From Solibacillus ferritrahens (GTDB lineage: Bacteria > Bacillota > Bacilli > Bacillales_A > Planococcaceae), in assembly GCF_037027585.1 (NCBI RefSeq), contig NZ_JAXCLE010000001.1:248001-312000 (forward strand): a stretch of DNA of 64,000 nt, read 5' to 3'. Of this stretch, positions 24,976 to 34,272 are shown piece after piece. The position numbers and the translations under genes were made by a program. Within the stretch, counting starts at the first letter, position 1; each line of letters starts with the position of its first letter. The notes beneath the pieces are model-generated. The model was given only the letters and a program-made list of their open reading frames with translations, was not told where the DNA came from and made no database searches.

Positions 24976-25740
24976 TTAGCGACCCATCCAGCCACCATCA
25001 ACAACTAATACATGTCCCGATACATAATCAGAAGCTTTCGACGCTAAAAATACTGCTGCCCCTGCGATGTCTTCTCCTTGTCCCCAACGACCAGCTGGGA
25101 TGCGCTCTAAAATCGATTTATTACGTGATTCGTCATTACGTAATGCCTCGGTATTGTTTGTAGAAATATATCCAGGTGCAATAGCATTAACCTGAATATT
25201 CTTGCCTGCCCACTCATTCGCTAATGCCTTTGTTAAACCAGCTACTGCATGTTTACTCGTCGTATAACCCGGCACATTAATACCACCTTGGAACGATAGT
25301 AATGACGCGATATTCACAATTTTCCCACCACCATTGGTAATCATTTGATTTCCGACTTCTTGAGATAATGCAAACACAGCATGAATATTCACATTCATGA
25401 CACGGTGCCATTCCGCATCCGCATGCTCTGCTGCTGGCTCACGATGAATAATCCCAGCATTATTGACTAGAATATCAATTTGATTTTCTTTTAAAATTGG
25501 CTGTATTTTATCTCGAAGCGTTGTGATATCACTTAAATCGATTAAAAACGTTTCAAATGTACCCCCTAATTCTGTAATTTGAGATTGTGTTTCTTGCATA
25601 TTATCTTGATGTCCAACTAATAAGACATGTGCTCCTGCAGATGCTAAACCTAATGCGATTGCTTGTCCTATACCTGTGCGTGCCCCTGTTACTAATGCCG
25701 TTTTACCTTTTAAAGAAAAATAATCATATTGAAAACTCAT
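24976..25740 (-). CDS. kduD: SDR oxidoreductase, KduD-like (2-keto-3-deoxygluconate dehydrogenase type)
   Basis: A 254-residue short-chain dehydrogenase. Cofactor loop TGARTGIGQAIALG (about 18-31), NNAG near 90, catalytic Ser and YxxxK in NIASLLSFQGGINVPGYTTS and the following K, and the closing VDGGWMGR. Expected reaction: NADH-dependent conversion of 2,5-diketo-3-deoxygluconate, the KduI product, to KDG. It overlaps the DMT transporter stop by 4 bases. A second, similar SDR lies two genes upstream; which one does the KduD step is not certain. Confidence 0.8.
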   Translation of the reverse strand: MSFQYDYFSLKGKTALVTGARTGIGQAIALGLASAGAHVLLVGHQDNMQETQSQITELGGTFETFLIDLSDITTLRDKIQPILKENQIDILVNNAGIIHREPAAEHADAEWHRVMNVNIHAVFALSQEVGNQMITNGGGKIVNIASLLSFQGGINVPGYTTSKHAVAGLTKALANEWAGKNIQVNAIAPGYISTNNTEALRNDESRNKSILERIPAGRWGQGEDIAGAAVFLASKASDYVSGHVLVVDGGWMGR

Positions 25741-26648
25741 TGTTTTTCGACTTCCTTCCTATTTATAAAATGTTCGAATGATCCGGAACCAAAAATGACT
25801 CCGATGACAATTAAAACTAAACCAATCCAATGCGCATAAGTAATTGGTTCTCCTAAAATAAGTGCCGATCCAATTAATGCGAAAAGTGTATTGAAATTTA
25901 TGAAAATGGCTGCTTTCGCTGCCCCAACTTGCGGAATTGTATTGTTGTAAAGCATATGTCCTACAGCTGTTGCGAGTGCCCCTGAAATAATAAGCACGAC
26001 CCAAAATGTTGTATTTGTATAAGGGATGTCTTTAAACCCATTCGGCTCAAATATCATTCCTGTAATTGCTAAAAAAATCGACCCTACTAAAAACATATAT
26101 GCTGTCAAAAGTCTTGGATCAATTGTATTTGAGGCTTTTGAGATAATAATAAAGCTAAAAACTTGTGAGAAGACTGATAAAAATACAATCAAGTCTCCTA
26201 ATGAAAGTGCGGATACTTCCCCACCGGAAAACAGAACAGTTATACAAATTCCGGTCATCCCTATCCCAAAACCAAACCATTGAATAGGGGTAGGTAAATT
26301 TTTCAAAAGCAAGGAACCTAATACAGCTGTTAACATTGGACCTGTACCGATGATTAAGCTGGCATTTGCACCTGTCGTCATACTAACACCAATTGCCATT
26401 AATGAATGGTGAATCGCTACATTTAATAAGGATCCTATAAGTACGAAACCCCACTCTTTTTTCGTTAATGGACGAATTATTCCAATCACTTTTAATATAA
26501 TAAAAACTACAATGGCTGCAATGAAAATACGGATGGACGTCATAGAGATTGGCGATGCTTGCGTTGTTAAATACTTTATTGCGGGTAAATTTAAGCCCCA
26601 AATAAACATGACCATAATTAAGACCAAATACGCTTTATTATTCGCCAC
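25737..26648 (-). CDS. DMT-superfamily (EamA) transporter
   Basis: A 303-residue membrane protein with about ten helices in two EamA repeats (about 5-140 and 150-285): FIWGLNLPAIKYLTTQASPI at the start and LIGSALILGEPITYAHWIGL in the second. It lies between the two SDR genes, coupled to the downstream one by a 4-base overlap. In this operon it may carry a uronate-derived metabolite; this would be a second transport system beside the TRAP transporter. The direction of transport is unknown. Confidence 0.83.
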   Translation of the reverse strand: MANNKAYLVLIMVMFIWGLNLPAIKYLTTQASPISMTSIRIFIAAIVVFIILKVIGIIRPLTKKEWGFVLIGSLLNVAIHHSLMAIGVSMTTGANASLIIGTGPMLTAVLGSLLLKNLPTPIQWFGFGIGMTGICITVLFSGGEVSALSLGDLIVFLSVFSQVFSFIIISKASNTIDPRLLTAYMFLVGSIFLAITGMIFEPNGFKDIPYTNTTFWVVLIISGALATAVGHMLYNNTIPQVGAAKAAIFINFNTLFALIGSALILGEPITYAHWIGLVLIVIGVIFGSGSFEHFINRKEVEKQ

Positions 26649-26660
26649 ATTACGTCCTCC

Positions 26661-27419
26661 TTATCGGCCTAACCAACCACCATCCACCGCGATAGTAAAA
26701 CCGTGAATATAATTCGATGCCTCCGATGCTAAGAAGATTGCAGCCCCTTGCATATCTTGTCCGTTCCCCCAACGATTTGCAGGGATACGCTCCATAATTT
26801 GACGACTTCGAACCGCATCATTCATTAAGGCCTCATTCATATCTGTCGCCATATAGCCTGGTGCAATACAGTTTACATTGACACCTTTAGATGCCCATTC
26901 ATTAGCTAATGACTTTGTAAACTGCATAACTGCCCCCTTACTTGCGGCGTATGCGGGTACTGTTAATCCACCTTGGAACGATAATAGTGAAGCCATGTTA
27001 ATAATTTTTCCTGAACTGCGTGCAAGCATAGGTTTACCGAATATTTTACATAAACTAAAAACAGCATTTGCATTCACATTCATCACGAATTCCCAATCTT
27101 CTTGCGGAAATTCAACAGCTGGATGACGCTTTTGTACGCCTGCATTATTTACTAAAATATCAATTTCGCCTAATTGGGAAGTGACCCGTTCAAATAGTTG
27201 TTGATGCTCGGCTATGTTTGATATATCAAATGGTATCGATACGGATTTTACACCGTAAACTTCGATTTCCTTCACAATTTCCGGACATTCTGTACGTGAA
27301 ATAACAGCCACATTTGCTCCTGCACTGGCAAGTCCAATGGCAATTTCTTTACCTAGCCCCCGGTTGCCACCAGTAACTACCGCATTCTTCCCTTCTAAAC
27401 TAAACAGATTCGTTTTCAT
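26661..27419 (-). CDS. SDR oxidoreductase, gluconate 5-dehydrogenase/KduD-like
   Basis: A 252-residue short-chain dehydrogenase with TGGNRGLGKEIAIG (about 17-30), NNAGVQKRHPAVEF, NMASLLSFQGGLTVPAYAAS followed by K, and VDGGWLGR at the end. It is clearly related to the SDR at 24976-25740, so the operon carries a duplicated enzyme, perhaps for two stereoisomeric substrates. Its start overlaps the upstream zinc dehydrogenase gene by 20 bases. Confidence 0.8.
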   Translation of the reverse strand: MKTNLFSLEGKNAVVTGGNRGLGKEIAIGLASAGANVAVISRTECPEIVKEIEVYGVKSVSIPFDISNIAEHQQLFERVTSQLGEIDILVNNAGVQKRHPAVEFPQEDWEFVMNVNANAVFSLCKIFGKPMLARSSGKIINMASLLSFQGGLTVPAYAASKGAVMQFTKSLANEWASKGVNVNCIAPGYMATDMNEALMNDAVRSRQIMERIPANRWGNGQDMQGAAIFLASEASNYIHGFTIAVDGGWLGR

Positions 27420-28431
27420 TACTTACCTCCCCAAATGCATATAACACCTTAATGGCATCTGTAGGTGTAGTTAATAAGTTGAATCCTTCTTTTGCTTGTT
27501 CAGCACGTAATGTATGTGTGATGATTTCATCAAATTCTTTATTTTTCACGAGCAAATCTAATGCAAGTTCAATATCCCTCTTCGTATAAACACGAACAAA
27601 TTGCATTGTTAACTCTTTAAACATTCCTTGTAGCAAATTCAGCGCTGCGGGTTTTTTGTAACCCGCCACAATTACAACCGTACCTTGTACTTTCGCAATT
27701 TCCGTCACCTGCGCCAATACTGCGGGGTGTCCGGCACAATCAAATACATAATCTATTCCTGATTGATTCGTTAATTGATCGATAACAGCTTCCACATTAT
27801 CTTTAGAAGGATTTAGTGTTTGAAAACCCAGCTCCTCTGCTTTTCTTAACCGCAGTTCATTATTTTCAATAACAACCACTTCAGAAGCTCCATAAGCACG
27901 TAATGTTAAAGCTACGCATAAGCCGATTGTTCCTGCACCGTACACAACTGCTCGATCGCCAACTAAAAACTTTGATTTTCTTACTGCATGTACTGCAACT
28001 GCCACAGGTTCTGCTAAAGCTCCGGTTTTTAAAGATAAGGCTTCTGGCAATACAATCAACTTATCTTCGTGGACCACTACGTACTCTGCCATTCCACCAT
28101 CCACATCAATACCTACTAGTTTTAAATCATCACATACATGAGATTGTCCTGAAAGACAAGGCATACATATACCACAGCTAAGTAATGGATTCACCGTTAC
28201 TTTTGTACCGATTGTATATTGTGGATGATGACTCGCTACTGTTGCTGAAAATTCATGCCCAAGTATTAATGGTGCTTTCGCTCTTGGATGTGTTCCTGCA
28301 AAAATGTTTAAATCTGTTCCACAAATTCCTGCATAAGCATTTTTTAATAACACATAGCCTTCTGGGACCTCAGGCTTTTCCACTTCACGATATTCCACGT
28401 TTTGCGGGTTTGCATAGACGATTGCTTTCAT
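27400..28431 (-). CDS. Zinc-dependent alcohol/polyol dehydrogenase
   Basis: A 343-residue medium-chain dehydrogenase. Catalytic-zinc Cys in GICGTDLNIF (near 38), GHEFSATV (near 60), structural-zinc cysteines in CGICMPCLSGQSHVC (about 92-106) and the Rossmann loop YGAGTIGLCVAL (about 164-175) are intact. Likely oxidises a hydroxyl of a sugar acid or polyol, as in sorbitol or L-galactonate-type dehydrogenases. It follows the TRAP genes after a hairpin that may reduce read-through. Confidence 0.82.
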   Translation of the reverse strand: MKAIVYANPQNVEYREVEKPEVPEGYVLLKNAYAGICGTDLNIFAGTHPRAKAPLILGHEFSATVASHHPQYTIGTKVTVNPLLSCGICMPCLSGQSHVCDDLKLVGIDVDGGMAEYVVVHEDKLIVLPEALSLKTGALAEPVAVAVHAVRKSKFLVGDRAVVYGAGTIGLCVALTLRAYGASEVVVIENNELRLRKAEELGFQTLNPSKDNVEAVIDQLTNQSGIDYVFDCAGHPAVLAQVTEIAKVQGTVVIVAGYKKPAALNLLQGMFKELTMQFVRVYTKRDIELALDLLVKNKEFDEIITHTLRAEQAKEGFNLLTTPTDAIKVLYAFGEVSNENESV

Positions 28432-28451
28432 AAAATATCCCCCATTATAAA

Positions 28452-28490
28452 ATAAGGGGCTGTCTCTTGTAACACACTAGACAACCCCTC
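28452..28490 (-). terminator. Internal hairpin after dctM (partial terminator)
   Basis: Minus-strand GGGGTTGTCT (28479-28488) pairs with AGACAGCCCC (28456-28465), one G-T pair, then TTATTTTATAAT. It splits the hexuronate operon into transport and catabolic halves. Confidence 0.65.
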
Positions 28491-28495
28491 CATCA

Positions 28496-29803
28496 TTACT
28501 TAATAAACCCTAATAAAGTTGGTAACCACAATGAAAGTGCTGGAATATATGTTACTAATAATAATACTGCCACTGTAATTCCGAAGAATGGGATTAACGG
28601 TTTAATCACTTGTTCAATTTTCAGTTTCGCAACTCGAGCCCCAACAAATAATACCGGTCCTACTGGGGGAGTGATTGTACCTATACTTAAGTTGAATACA
28701 ACCATAATTCCAAAGTGCACTGGATCCATACCAAATTGTAAAACGATTGGCAGGAAAATTGGTGTGAAAATCAAAATTGCTGGTGTTGGATCCATAAATG
28801 TTCCTACGATTAAAAGTACGATATTCATAATAATTAAAATCACAATCATATTATCAGTAAATCCTAATAATGCATCTGCAATTAGTTGTGGAATTCCCGT
28901 AAAGGCCATTACCCATGACATAATTGTTGATACACCAATTAAGAAAATTACGATTGCTGTCGTACGCGTTGATTCTAGTAAAATACGTGGTAATTCTTTA
29001 ACTTTGATAGTTCGGTATATGAATGAAAGAAGAAGTGCATAAACAACTGCAATTGCTGAACCTTCTGTCGCTGTAAATGCGCCCTTAATAATTCCGCCAA
29101 TAACAATTACGATTAATAGTAAACTTGGAATTGCATCTATAAATACCTTTAGTGCAACTTTAAACGATACTTTTTCATCGCTTTTATAGCCTTTTCTTTT
29201 TGCCATAAAATAGGCAACAATCATACAGCCTAGCCCCCATAAAATTCCAGGTATATAACCTGCCATAAATAAAGCAGCAATCGAAGTTCCTCCACTTACT
29301 AAAGAAAAGACAATTAGCGTATTACTCGGTGGAATCAACATACCTGTTGGTGCCGAAGCAATATTTACTGCTGCACTAAAAGATTTGTCATAACCCTCTT
29401 TTTCCTGCATCGGTGCCATAGTTGACCCAACTGCAGCTGCAGCAGCTACCGCTGAACCAGAGATTGAGCCGAACATCATATTTGCTAATACATTTGTTTG
29501 TGCCAGTGATCCAGGCATACGACCTGCTAATACTTTTGCACAGTTTACTAGCCGCATCGCAATTCCACCGTTATTCATAATTACACCCGCTAATATGAAA
29601 AACGGAATCGCTAATAATGTAAATGAATTCATTCCTGTAAACATACGCTGTGCCGATGTTTGTAGTGCATTTTCAGGACCTAATATCGAAAACATCGCAA
29701 GTACAGAAGCAATACCAACACTAATACTGATAGGTGCTCCAATAATTAAGAAAAATGCGACGCCGAGCAATAGTATTAATCCTGCAACCCCTGCTGTCCC
29801 CAT
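28496..29803 (-). CDS. dctM: TRAP transporter large membrane subunit DctM
   Basis: A 435-residue protein with about twelve helices, the channel subunit of a sodium-driven TRAP importer. Family words: FTLLAIPFFILAGVIMNNGG (about 55-74), SGSAVAAAAAVGSTMAPMQ, and ITPPVGPVLFVGA near 375. It works with the adjacent DctQ and DctP; in this operon the substrate should be a hexuronate or unsaturated uronate derivative. It follows dctQ by 24 bases. Confidence 0.92.
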   Translation of the reverse strand: MGTAGVAGLILLLGVAFFLIIGAPISISVGIASVLAMFSILGPENALQTSAQRMFTGMNSFTLLAIPFFILAGVIMNNGGIAMRLVNCAKVLAGRMPGSLAQTNVLANMMFGSISGSAVAAAAAVGSTMAPMQEKEGYDKSFSAAVNIASAPTGMLIPPSNTLIVFSLVSGGTSIAALFMAGYIPGILWGLGCMIVAYFMAKRKGYKSDEKVSFKVALKVFIDAIPSLLLIVIVIGGIIKGAFTATEGSAIAVVYALLLSFIYRTIKVKELPRILLESTRTTAIVIFLIGVSTIMSWVMAFTGIPQLIADALLGFTDNMIVILIIMNIVLLIVGTFMDPTPAILIFTPIFLPIVLQFGMDPVHFGIMVVFNLSIGTITPPVGPVLFVGARVAKLKIEQVIKPLIPFFGITVAVLLLVTYIPALSLWLPTLLGFIK

Positions 29804-29827
29804 AATTGATTTCCCCCCAACATATCC

Positions 29828-30313
29828 CTATACGATTTCCAATGGTTTTTTTGTTTTTGCAATAACATAAATATTGTATATACAGTAAAAGATAATAAAA
29901 CACCCACTTACTGGCATAACTGCATATAAATAGCCGACTGGTACATTTAATGCTGCCGACATTTGTGTCCATGCAATTTTTGTTGTTGTTAATCCACCTG
30001 AAATTAATACGAGCGCTGAGAAAATAATAATACTCACTTCAATAAATATTTGGGCAGTCATACGTAGCTTTTTCGGCATACTGTCTTGAATAAATTCAAT
30101 ACGCATATGACCATTTTCACCAAATACAAATGCTGCACCAAACATAACTAACCAAACAAAACAATATTTGGCCAATTCTTCAGAAAAAGCACTTGGATTG
30201 TTTAAAACAAATCGCGTAAATACCTGCCAAGTTACAAGTACAACTAATGCGCCAAATAATATGACGCATATTGTTGAGAGTACTTTATCTAATATTTTTT
30301 TTATTGGATCCAA
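29828..30313 (-). CDS. dctQ: TRAP transporter small membrane subunit DctQ
   Basis: A 161-residue four-helix protein (about 15-35, 48-66, 87-110, 126-150). VVLVTWQVFTRFVLNNPSAF and SEELAKYCFVWLVMFGAAF are the standard DctQ words. It is needed with DctM to form the membrane part of the importer. Lies 15 bases after dctP. Confidence 0.9.
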   Translation of the reverse strand: MDPIKKILDKVLSTICVILFGALVVLVTWQVFTRFVLNNPSAFSEELAKYCFVWLVMFGAAFVFGENGHMRIEFIQDSMPKKLRMTAQIFIEVSIIIFSALVLISGGLTTTKIAWTQMSAALNVPVGYLYAVMPVSGCFIIFYCIYNIYVIAKTKKPLEIV

Positions 30314-30328
30314 TCAAGCCACCACCTA

Positions 30329-31366
30329 TTATTGTGTTCTTGCTGCTTGAACTTTCTCATATAAAGCTTTCGCGTTTTCACTTACTAATTTCGATTCAAC
30401 AACTGGTTTTGTTGCTTCACGGAAAGCGTCAACGTCTGCTTCATTGAAAATTGCTCCAGCTGCTTCAGCATCTGCAATTGCTTTTTTCACATCTTCATCC
30501 CACATTACAACTTCTCTATCAATCGCTACTAAAAGTTCTTCTTTAAAAATTTGTTGGTGTTCTTCCGACATACCATCAAATAATTTAGAGTTTACTAGTA
30601 AATAATCCGGGAACATTAAATGTTTAGTGTAAGAGAAGTATGGTGCGATTTCTGCATGTTTTAAGTTTGAGTAAATTAATTCGTTATTTTCTCCACCCTC
30701 AATTACTCCTGATTGAATCGCTGTATATACTTCGCCTTGTCCCATTGGTGTACCTGTACCACCCATTTGAGTCATCATTTGAATATTTGTATCAGATTCA
30801 ATAATTCGGATTTTCATACCTTTTAAATCTTCTGGTGTGTTAATTGGTTTTTCTTTGTTATAAACGTTACGTACACCCGAGTGAAATGCCCCAGCGACAA
30901 ATAATCCTTGGTCTTTCAATGAATCGTATAAATCACCAACAACTTCCTGATTATTTAATACGGCCATTTGGTGTTCTGCTGAATCAAATACGTATGGTAA
31001 ATTGAATACTGAGAAGTCTTCGTTAAAGTTTTCCAATAAACTACCTGCTACAAGAGACATTGCAATTGTTCCTGTTTGAACAAGCTCGATTGTTTCACGT
31101 TGTGCACCTAATAATTCATTCGGGAAAATTTCTACAGAATAGGCACCATTCGTACGCTCATTAAATTTTTCGCCGAATTCCTTCATCGCTTTATACTGTG
31201 GATGATTATCCGGCTGATTGAACGCTAATTTCAACACTTCTGTCTTACCGGATTCTCCACTTACTGTCACACTACCTGAGCCTTCACTATCACCACAAGC
31301 AGCTAATACTGATAAAATCAAAACAAACATACTCAACATCCAAAACTTTTTTATAGATTTTGACAT
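30329..31366 (-). CDS. dctP: TRAP transporter substrate-binding lipoprotein DctP
   Basis: A 345-residue binding protein with a lipoprotein signal (LSVLAACGDSEG, Cys about 24). DctP-family words: KLAFNQPDNHPQYKAMKEFG, GAFHSGVRNVYNKEKPINTP with the Arg that binds the substrate carboxylate, and ESDTNIQMMTQMGGTGTPMG. The Arg is consistent with an acidic sugar. Preceded by a TTAA microsatellite directly in front of its ribosome-binding site. Confidence 0.92.
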   Translation of the reverse strand: MSKSIKKFWMLSMFVLILSVLAACGDSEGSGSVTVSGESGKTEVLKLAFNQPDNHPQYKAMKEFGEKFNERTNGAYSVEIFPNELLGAQRETIELVQTGTIAMSLVAGSLLENFNEDFSVFNLPYVFDSAEHQMAVLNNQEVVGDLYDSLKDQGLFVAGAFHSGVRNVYNKEKPINTPEDLKGMKIRIIESDTNIQMMTQMGGTGTPMGQGEVYTAIQSGVIEGGENNELIYSNLKHAEIAPYFSYTKHLMFPDYLLVNSKLFDGMSEEHQQIFKEELLVAIDREVVMWDEDVKKAIADAEAAGAIFNEADVDAFREATKPVVESKLVSENAKALYEKVQAARTQ

Positions 31367-31378
31367 TTTCCCTATCCC

Positions 31379-31405
31379 CTTTTAATTAATTAATTAATTA
31401 ATTTA
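31379..31405. repeat. TTAA/TAAT microsatellite
   Basis: Five successive TTAA steps lie between the hydroxyacid dehydrogenase stop and the dctP ribosome-binding site. Slippage here could change the spacing between the genes. Confidence 0.7.
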
Positions 31406-32360
31406 TAGAATTGACTGGATACCGAACAAATTGTCCTTCCAAATATCTAACTGCTTCCTGTGCAACTTTTCTTTTTAATTCTTGTGCTGCTTCTTCAGAA
31501 TACCAAGCCATATGAGGTGTACATATTACCTCGTCTAGTTGAAGCAATTGTGAATTTGGGCCAATTGGTTCCGTCTCACTAACATCCAATCCAGCACCAG
31601 CAATTTCGCCATTTACAATAGCTTCATATAATGATGCTTCATCAATAATTCCACCCCTAGAAACATTGATTAAATAGCTGTGCGGTTGCATTGCTTTAAA
31701 TACTTCCTTATTAAACATATGATACGTGTTGTCTGAAGGACAGTGGATTGAAACCACATCTGACGTTCGAATTAATTCATCAAACGATTTAAACTCTATA
31801 AACTGTAAATCTTTAGCCAATGCTTTTTGTTGTTTAGAGGGATCAAACGCAATAACCCTCATTCCAAGCCCGTTCACCTTTTGCGCAAAAGCACTTCCAA
31901 TTCTACCTAGACCAATTACGCCTACCGTTTGCTCTCTATGCCTATAAATTGGAATACTCTTTTGATAATCCCAATTTCCAGTTTTCACTCGATTATTCAT
32001 AAGTGGAATTTTTCGAGTAAGCGCTAACATTAATGCCAAGGCATGGTCTGCAACCTCATGTGTCCCGTAATCTGGCACGTTGCAAACTTGTACGCCATAT
32101 TTTGTTGCTGCTTCTAGGTCAATATTATTTACACCCACGCCATAGCGAATAAGTAGCTTTAAATCGGGCAACATCGCTAAAACCTTTTCTGTAAATGGAG
32201 CATATTGATTAATAATGACAGCTGCTTTTGGGCAATTTCGAATGATATCTTCCTCTGTTTTATTTTGTTGAAGCTCAAATTCTATATTGGCTTCTTTAAA
32301 TATGGATTGTTCAATATCAAGACTGGCGTGATCACAATCAGAAATAATAACTTTCATCAT
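31398..32360 (-). CDS. D-2-hydroxyacid dehydrogenase (CtBP/SerA-like)
   Basis: A 320-residue NAD-dependent dehydrogenase. Rossmann loop GVIGLGRIGSAFAQ (about 148-161), catalytic Arg in NVSRGGIIDEASL, Glu in AGLDVSETEP, and His in CTPHMAWYSEEAAQE. The WYSEEA ending is typical of the C-terminal-binding-protein-like subgroup. In this operon it probably reduces or oxidises a 2-keto or 2-hydroxy sugar acid. Second gene, 10 bases after kduI. Confidence 0.8.
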   Translation of the reverse strand: MMKVIISDCDHASLDIEQSIFKEANIEFELQQNKTEEDIIRNCPKAAVIINQYAPFTEKVLAMLPDLKLLIRYGVGVNNIDLEAATKYGVQVCNVPDYGTHEVADHALALMLALTRKIPLMNNRVKTGNWDYQKSIPIYRHREQTVGVIGLGRIGSAFAQKVNGLGMRVIAFDPSKQQKALAKDLQFIEFKSFDELIRTSDVVSIHCPSDNTYHMFNKEVFKAMQPHSYLINVSRGGIIDEASLYEAIVNGEIAGAGLDVSETEPIGPNSQLLQLDEVICTPHMAWYSEEAAQELKRKVAQEAVRYLEGQFVRYPVNSIN

Positions 32361-32370
32361 GTACCCCTCC

Positions 32371-33201
32371 TTACTTCAAATCCTTCATTTCAACATGGTC
32401 CATATCATCAAAATCTAAATTCTCTCCACACATTCCCCAAATAAATGTATAGTTTTGTGTACCAATACCCGAATGAATCGACCAGCTTGGCGATAACACA
32501 GCTTGTTCATTTGCCATAACTAAGTGACGTGTTTCATTTGGCTGCCCCATTAAGTGGAATACACGCGTGTCTTCCTCCATATCGAAGTAGAAATAGACTT
32601 CCATTCGACGTTCATGCGTATGACATGGCATCGTATTCCATCCACTACCTTCTTCAAGTACAGTCATTCCCATACTTAGTTGGCATGTTTCTAATACATC
32701 TGGATGGATAAATTGATTGATGACACGTTTATTCATGTTTTCAGCTGTACCCATTGGACGCTTTATCGCTTTTTCAAAACCAATCTTTGTCGTTGGGTAT
32801 GCTTTATGCGCTGGACAACAGTTGACATAAAACTTTGCTGGATTTTGTGGATTATTCGACTCAAATGCCAAATCTCGCGTACCACGACTTATATAAAGTG
32901 CCTCTTTGTTGTTAATTTCGTAAACTTTCTCATCGCATCTAATACGACCTGGACCTCCAATGTTAATAACGCCCATTTCACGACGCTCTAAAAAATAATC
33001 TGCAGCTAACTCTTTTCCAGCATCTAGAGTTATGCTTTTTTGGATTGGCATAATTCCACCGAAAATAATACGATCCACATGGCTATAAACAAAATTTGCT
33101 TCATCGCTTACAAAAACTGTTTCCAGCATAAATTGTTCACGTAATTTTTCGGTTGTATATTGTTTGAAATCTTCTGGATGGTGTGCATAAATAATTTTCA
33201 C
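32371..33201 (-). CDS. kduI: 5-keto-4-deoxyuronate isomerase
   Basis: A 276-residue cupin-fold isomerase that converts 5-keto-4-deoxyuronate, from unsaturated oligouronides, into 2,5-diketo-3-deoxygluconate. The zinc ligands are recognisable: His194, His196 and Glu201 in MPCHTHERRMEVYFYF, and His243 in SWSIHSG. Length equals the family norm. First gene of the operon, downstream of a cre-like site and an inverted repeat suited to the divergent IclR regulator. It anchors the interpretation of the cluster as pectin- or glycan-uronate catabolism. Confidence 0.95.
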   Translation of the reverse strand: MKIIYAHHPEDFKQYTTEKLREQFMLETVFVSDEANFVYSHVDRIIFGGIMPIQKSITLDAGKELAADYFLERREMGVINIGGPGRIRCDEKVYEINNKEALYISRGTRDLAFESNNPQNPAKFYVNCCPAHKAYPTTKIGFEKAIKRPMGTAENMNKRVINQFIHPDVLETCQLSMGMTVLEEGSGWNTMPCHTHERRMEVYFYFDMEEDTRVFHLMGQPNETRHLVMANEQAVLSPSWSIHSGIGTQNYTFIWGMCGENLDFDDMDHVEMKDLK

Positions 33202-33222
33202 TATTAAATCCTCCTCATTTTT

Positions 33223-33238
33223 TAGTAAACGCTTTCAT
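33223..33238 (-). promoter_or_regulatory. cre (CcpA) site in front of kduI
   Basis: Minus strand ATGAAAGCGTTTACTA fits the catabolite-responsive element TGNAANCGNWWNCA in all but the last base. It sits 22 bases before the kduI start, a position for repression by CcpA when better sugars are present. Confidence 0.75.
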
Positions 33239-33239
33239 T

Positions 33240-33259
33240 TGTTCCACAATGCAGAACCA
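33240..33259. promoter_or_regulatory. Candidate IclR/KdgR-type operator
   Basis: TGTTCCACAATGCAGAACCA is an imperfect 20-bp inverted repeat (TGTTC...GAACCA) in the kduI-iclR intergenic region, next to the cre site. GGTTC/GAAC arms resemble other IclR operators. Assignment to the adjacent regulator is inferred. Confidence 0.5.
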
Positions 33260-33425
33260 CGTTCCAAATATATCTTAATTATATTATTATTTTTAGAATT
33301 TTCAAGATAAATTTTTTATTCTGAATATTATTTGCGAAATTAATGGATTAATATAAAGTTTACAAAGGAAAACAATTTCGAATATGATATTAGTTATATG
33401 TAATTTATAGAAAGGTGGATTATCA

Positions 33426-34187
33426 TTGGCTACTGTACAATCAATTGAACGCGCTTTTATTATTTTAGAGCACTTGTCTGGACACCCCCATGGTATGCAA
33501 ATCACTAAATTAGCCAAGGAGACAGGGCTTTCTAAAAGTACTGTTCATCGCTTACTTTCAACTTTGATTGAACTTAAGTATGTTAAACAAGACATGGATA
33601 CAGAGCGCTATACAATTGGATATCGAGCTTTGTATTTATCACGAAATTTACTAAACACGTCAAGTTTAATTACCACTGCTAAACCATATTTCCAAAAGCT
33701 AGTAGCAGATATTAACGAAACCATCCATTTATGTGTGGAAGAACATGAGGAAGTAGTTTACATCGATAAAATTGAAAGCAACCAAACAATACATATGTCA
33801 TCAAGAATCGGTAGCCGTGCACCGTTATATTGTACAGGGGTTGGTAAAATGATTTTATCTGGTAAAACAGATGAGGAAGTTCACGATATTACAAGTAGAA
33901 TTGAATTTATCAAAAAAACGCCAAATACAATAGTAACACCCAGCGAATTTATTGATGAAATATTTCAGATCCGACGACAAGGCTATTCATTAGATAATAT
34001 TGAGAACGAAGAAGGAATTCGATGTATCGCAGTGCCAATTTATGATTTTTCGGGTCAAATCATAGCTAGTTTTAGTGTTTCCGGTCCTAGTAGTCGAATT
34101 AGTTTAGATTGGATTCAATCAGAATTAGCTGAAAAACTGATTCAAACAGCTAAAGAAATTTCCCTTCAATTAGGTTTTAGAAATTAA
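33426..34187 (+). CDS. kdgR: IclR family regulator (KdgR-like)
   Basis: A 253-residue regulator, TTG start at 33426 with AAAGGTGG upstream. N-terminal winged helix (about 1-65): LEHLSGHPHGMQITKLAKET, then LSKSTVHRLLSTLIELKYV. C-terminal IclR effector domain (about 80-250) has GSRAPLYCTGVGKMIL and IRRQGYSLDNIENEEGIRCI. It is divergent from the hexuronate operon, so control by KDG or a related acid is likely. The symbol reflects context and family, not proof. Confidence 0.85.
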   Translation: MATVQSIERAFIILEHLSGHPHGMQITKLAKETGLSKSTVHRLLSTLIELKYVKQDMDTERYTIGYRALYLSRNLLNTSSLITTAKPYFQKLVADINETIHLCVEEHEEVVYIDKIESNQTIHMSSRIGSRAPLYCTGVGKMILSGKTDEEVHDITSRIEFIKKTPNTIVTPSEFIDEIFQIRRQGYSLDNIENEEGIRCIAVPIYDFSGQIIASFSVSGPSSRISLDWIQSELAEKLIQTAKEISLQLGFRN

Positions 34188-34230
34188 AACTACTTTTTTA
34201 TAATTTTATTTTGCATTTTATAAAACAGAA

Positions 34231-34260
34231 AGAGCTCCCGAAAATGTCCGGGAGCTCTCT
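34231..34260. terminator. Bidirectional terminator between iclR and eno
   Basis: AGAGCTCCCG (34231-34240) and CGGGAGCTCT (34249-34258) form a 10-bp perfect stem between convergent genes. Confidence 0.85.
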
Positions 34261-34272
34261 TTAAATTATTCA

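Noticed and set aside
33302..33517. 71-codon minus-strand frame
   Set aside because: Overlaps the iclR start and promoter in antisense; no start signal.
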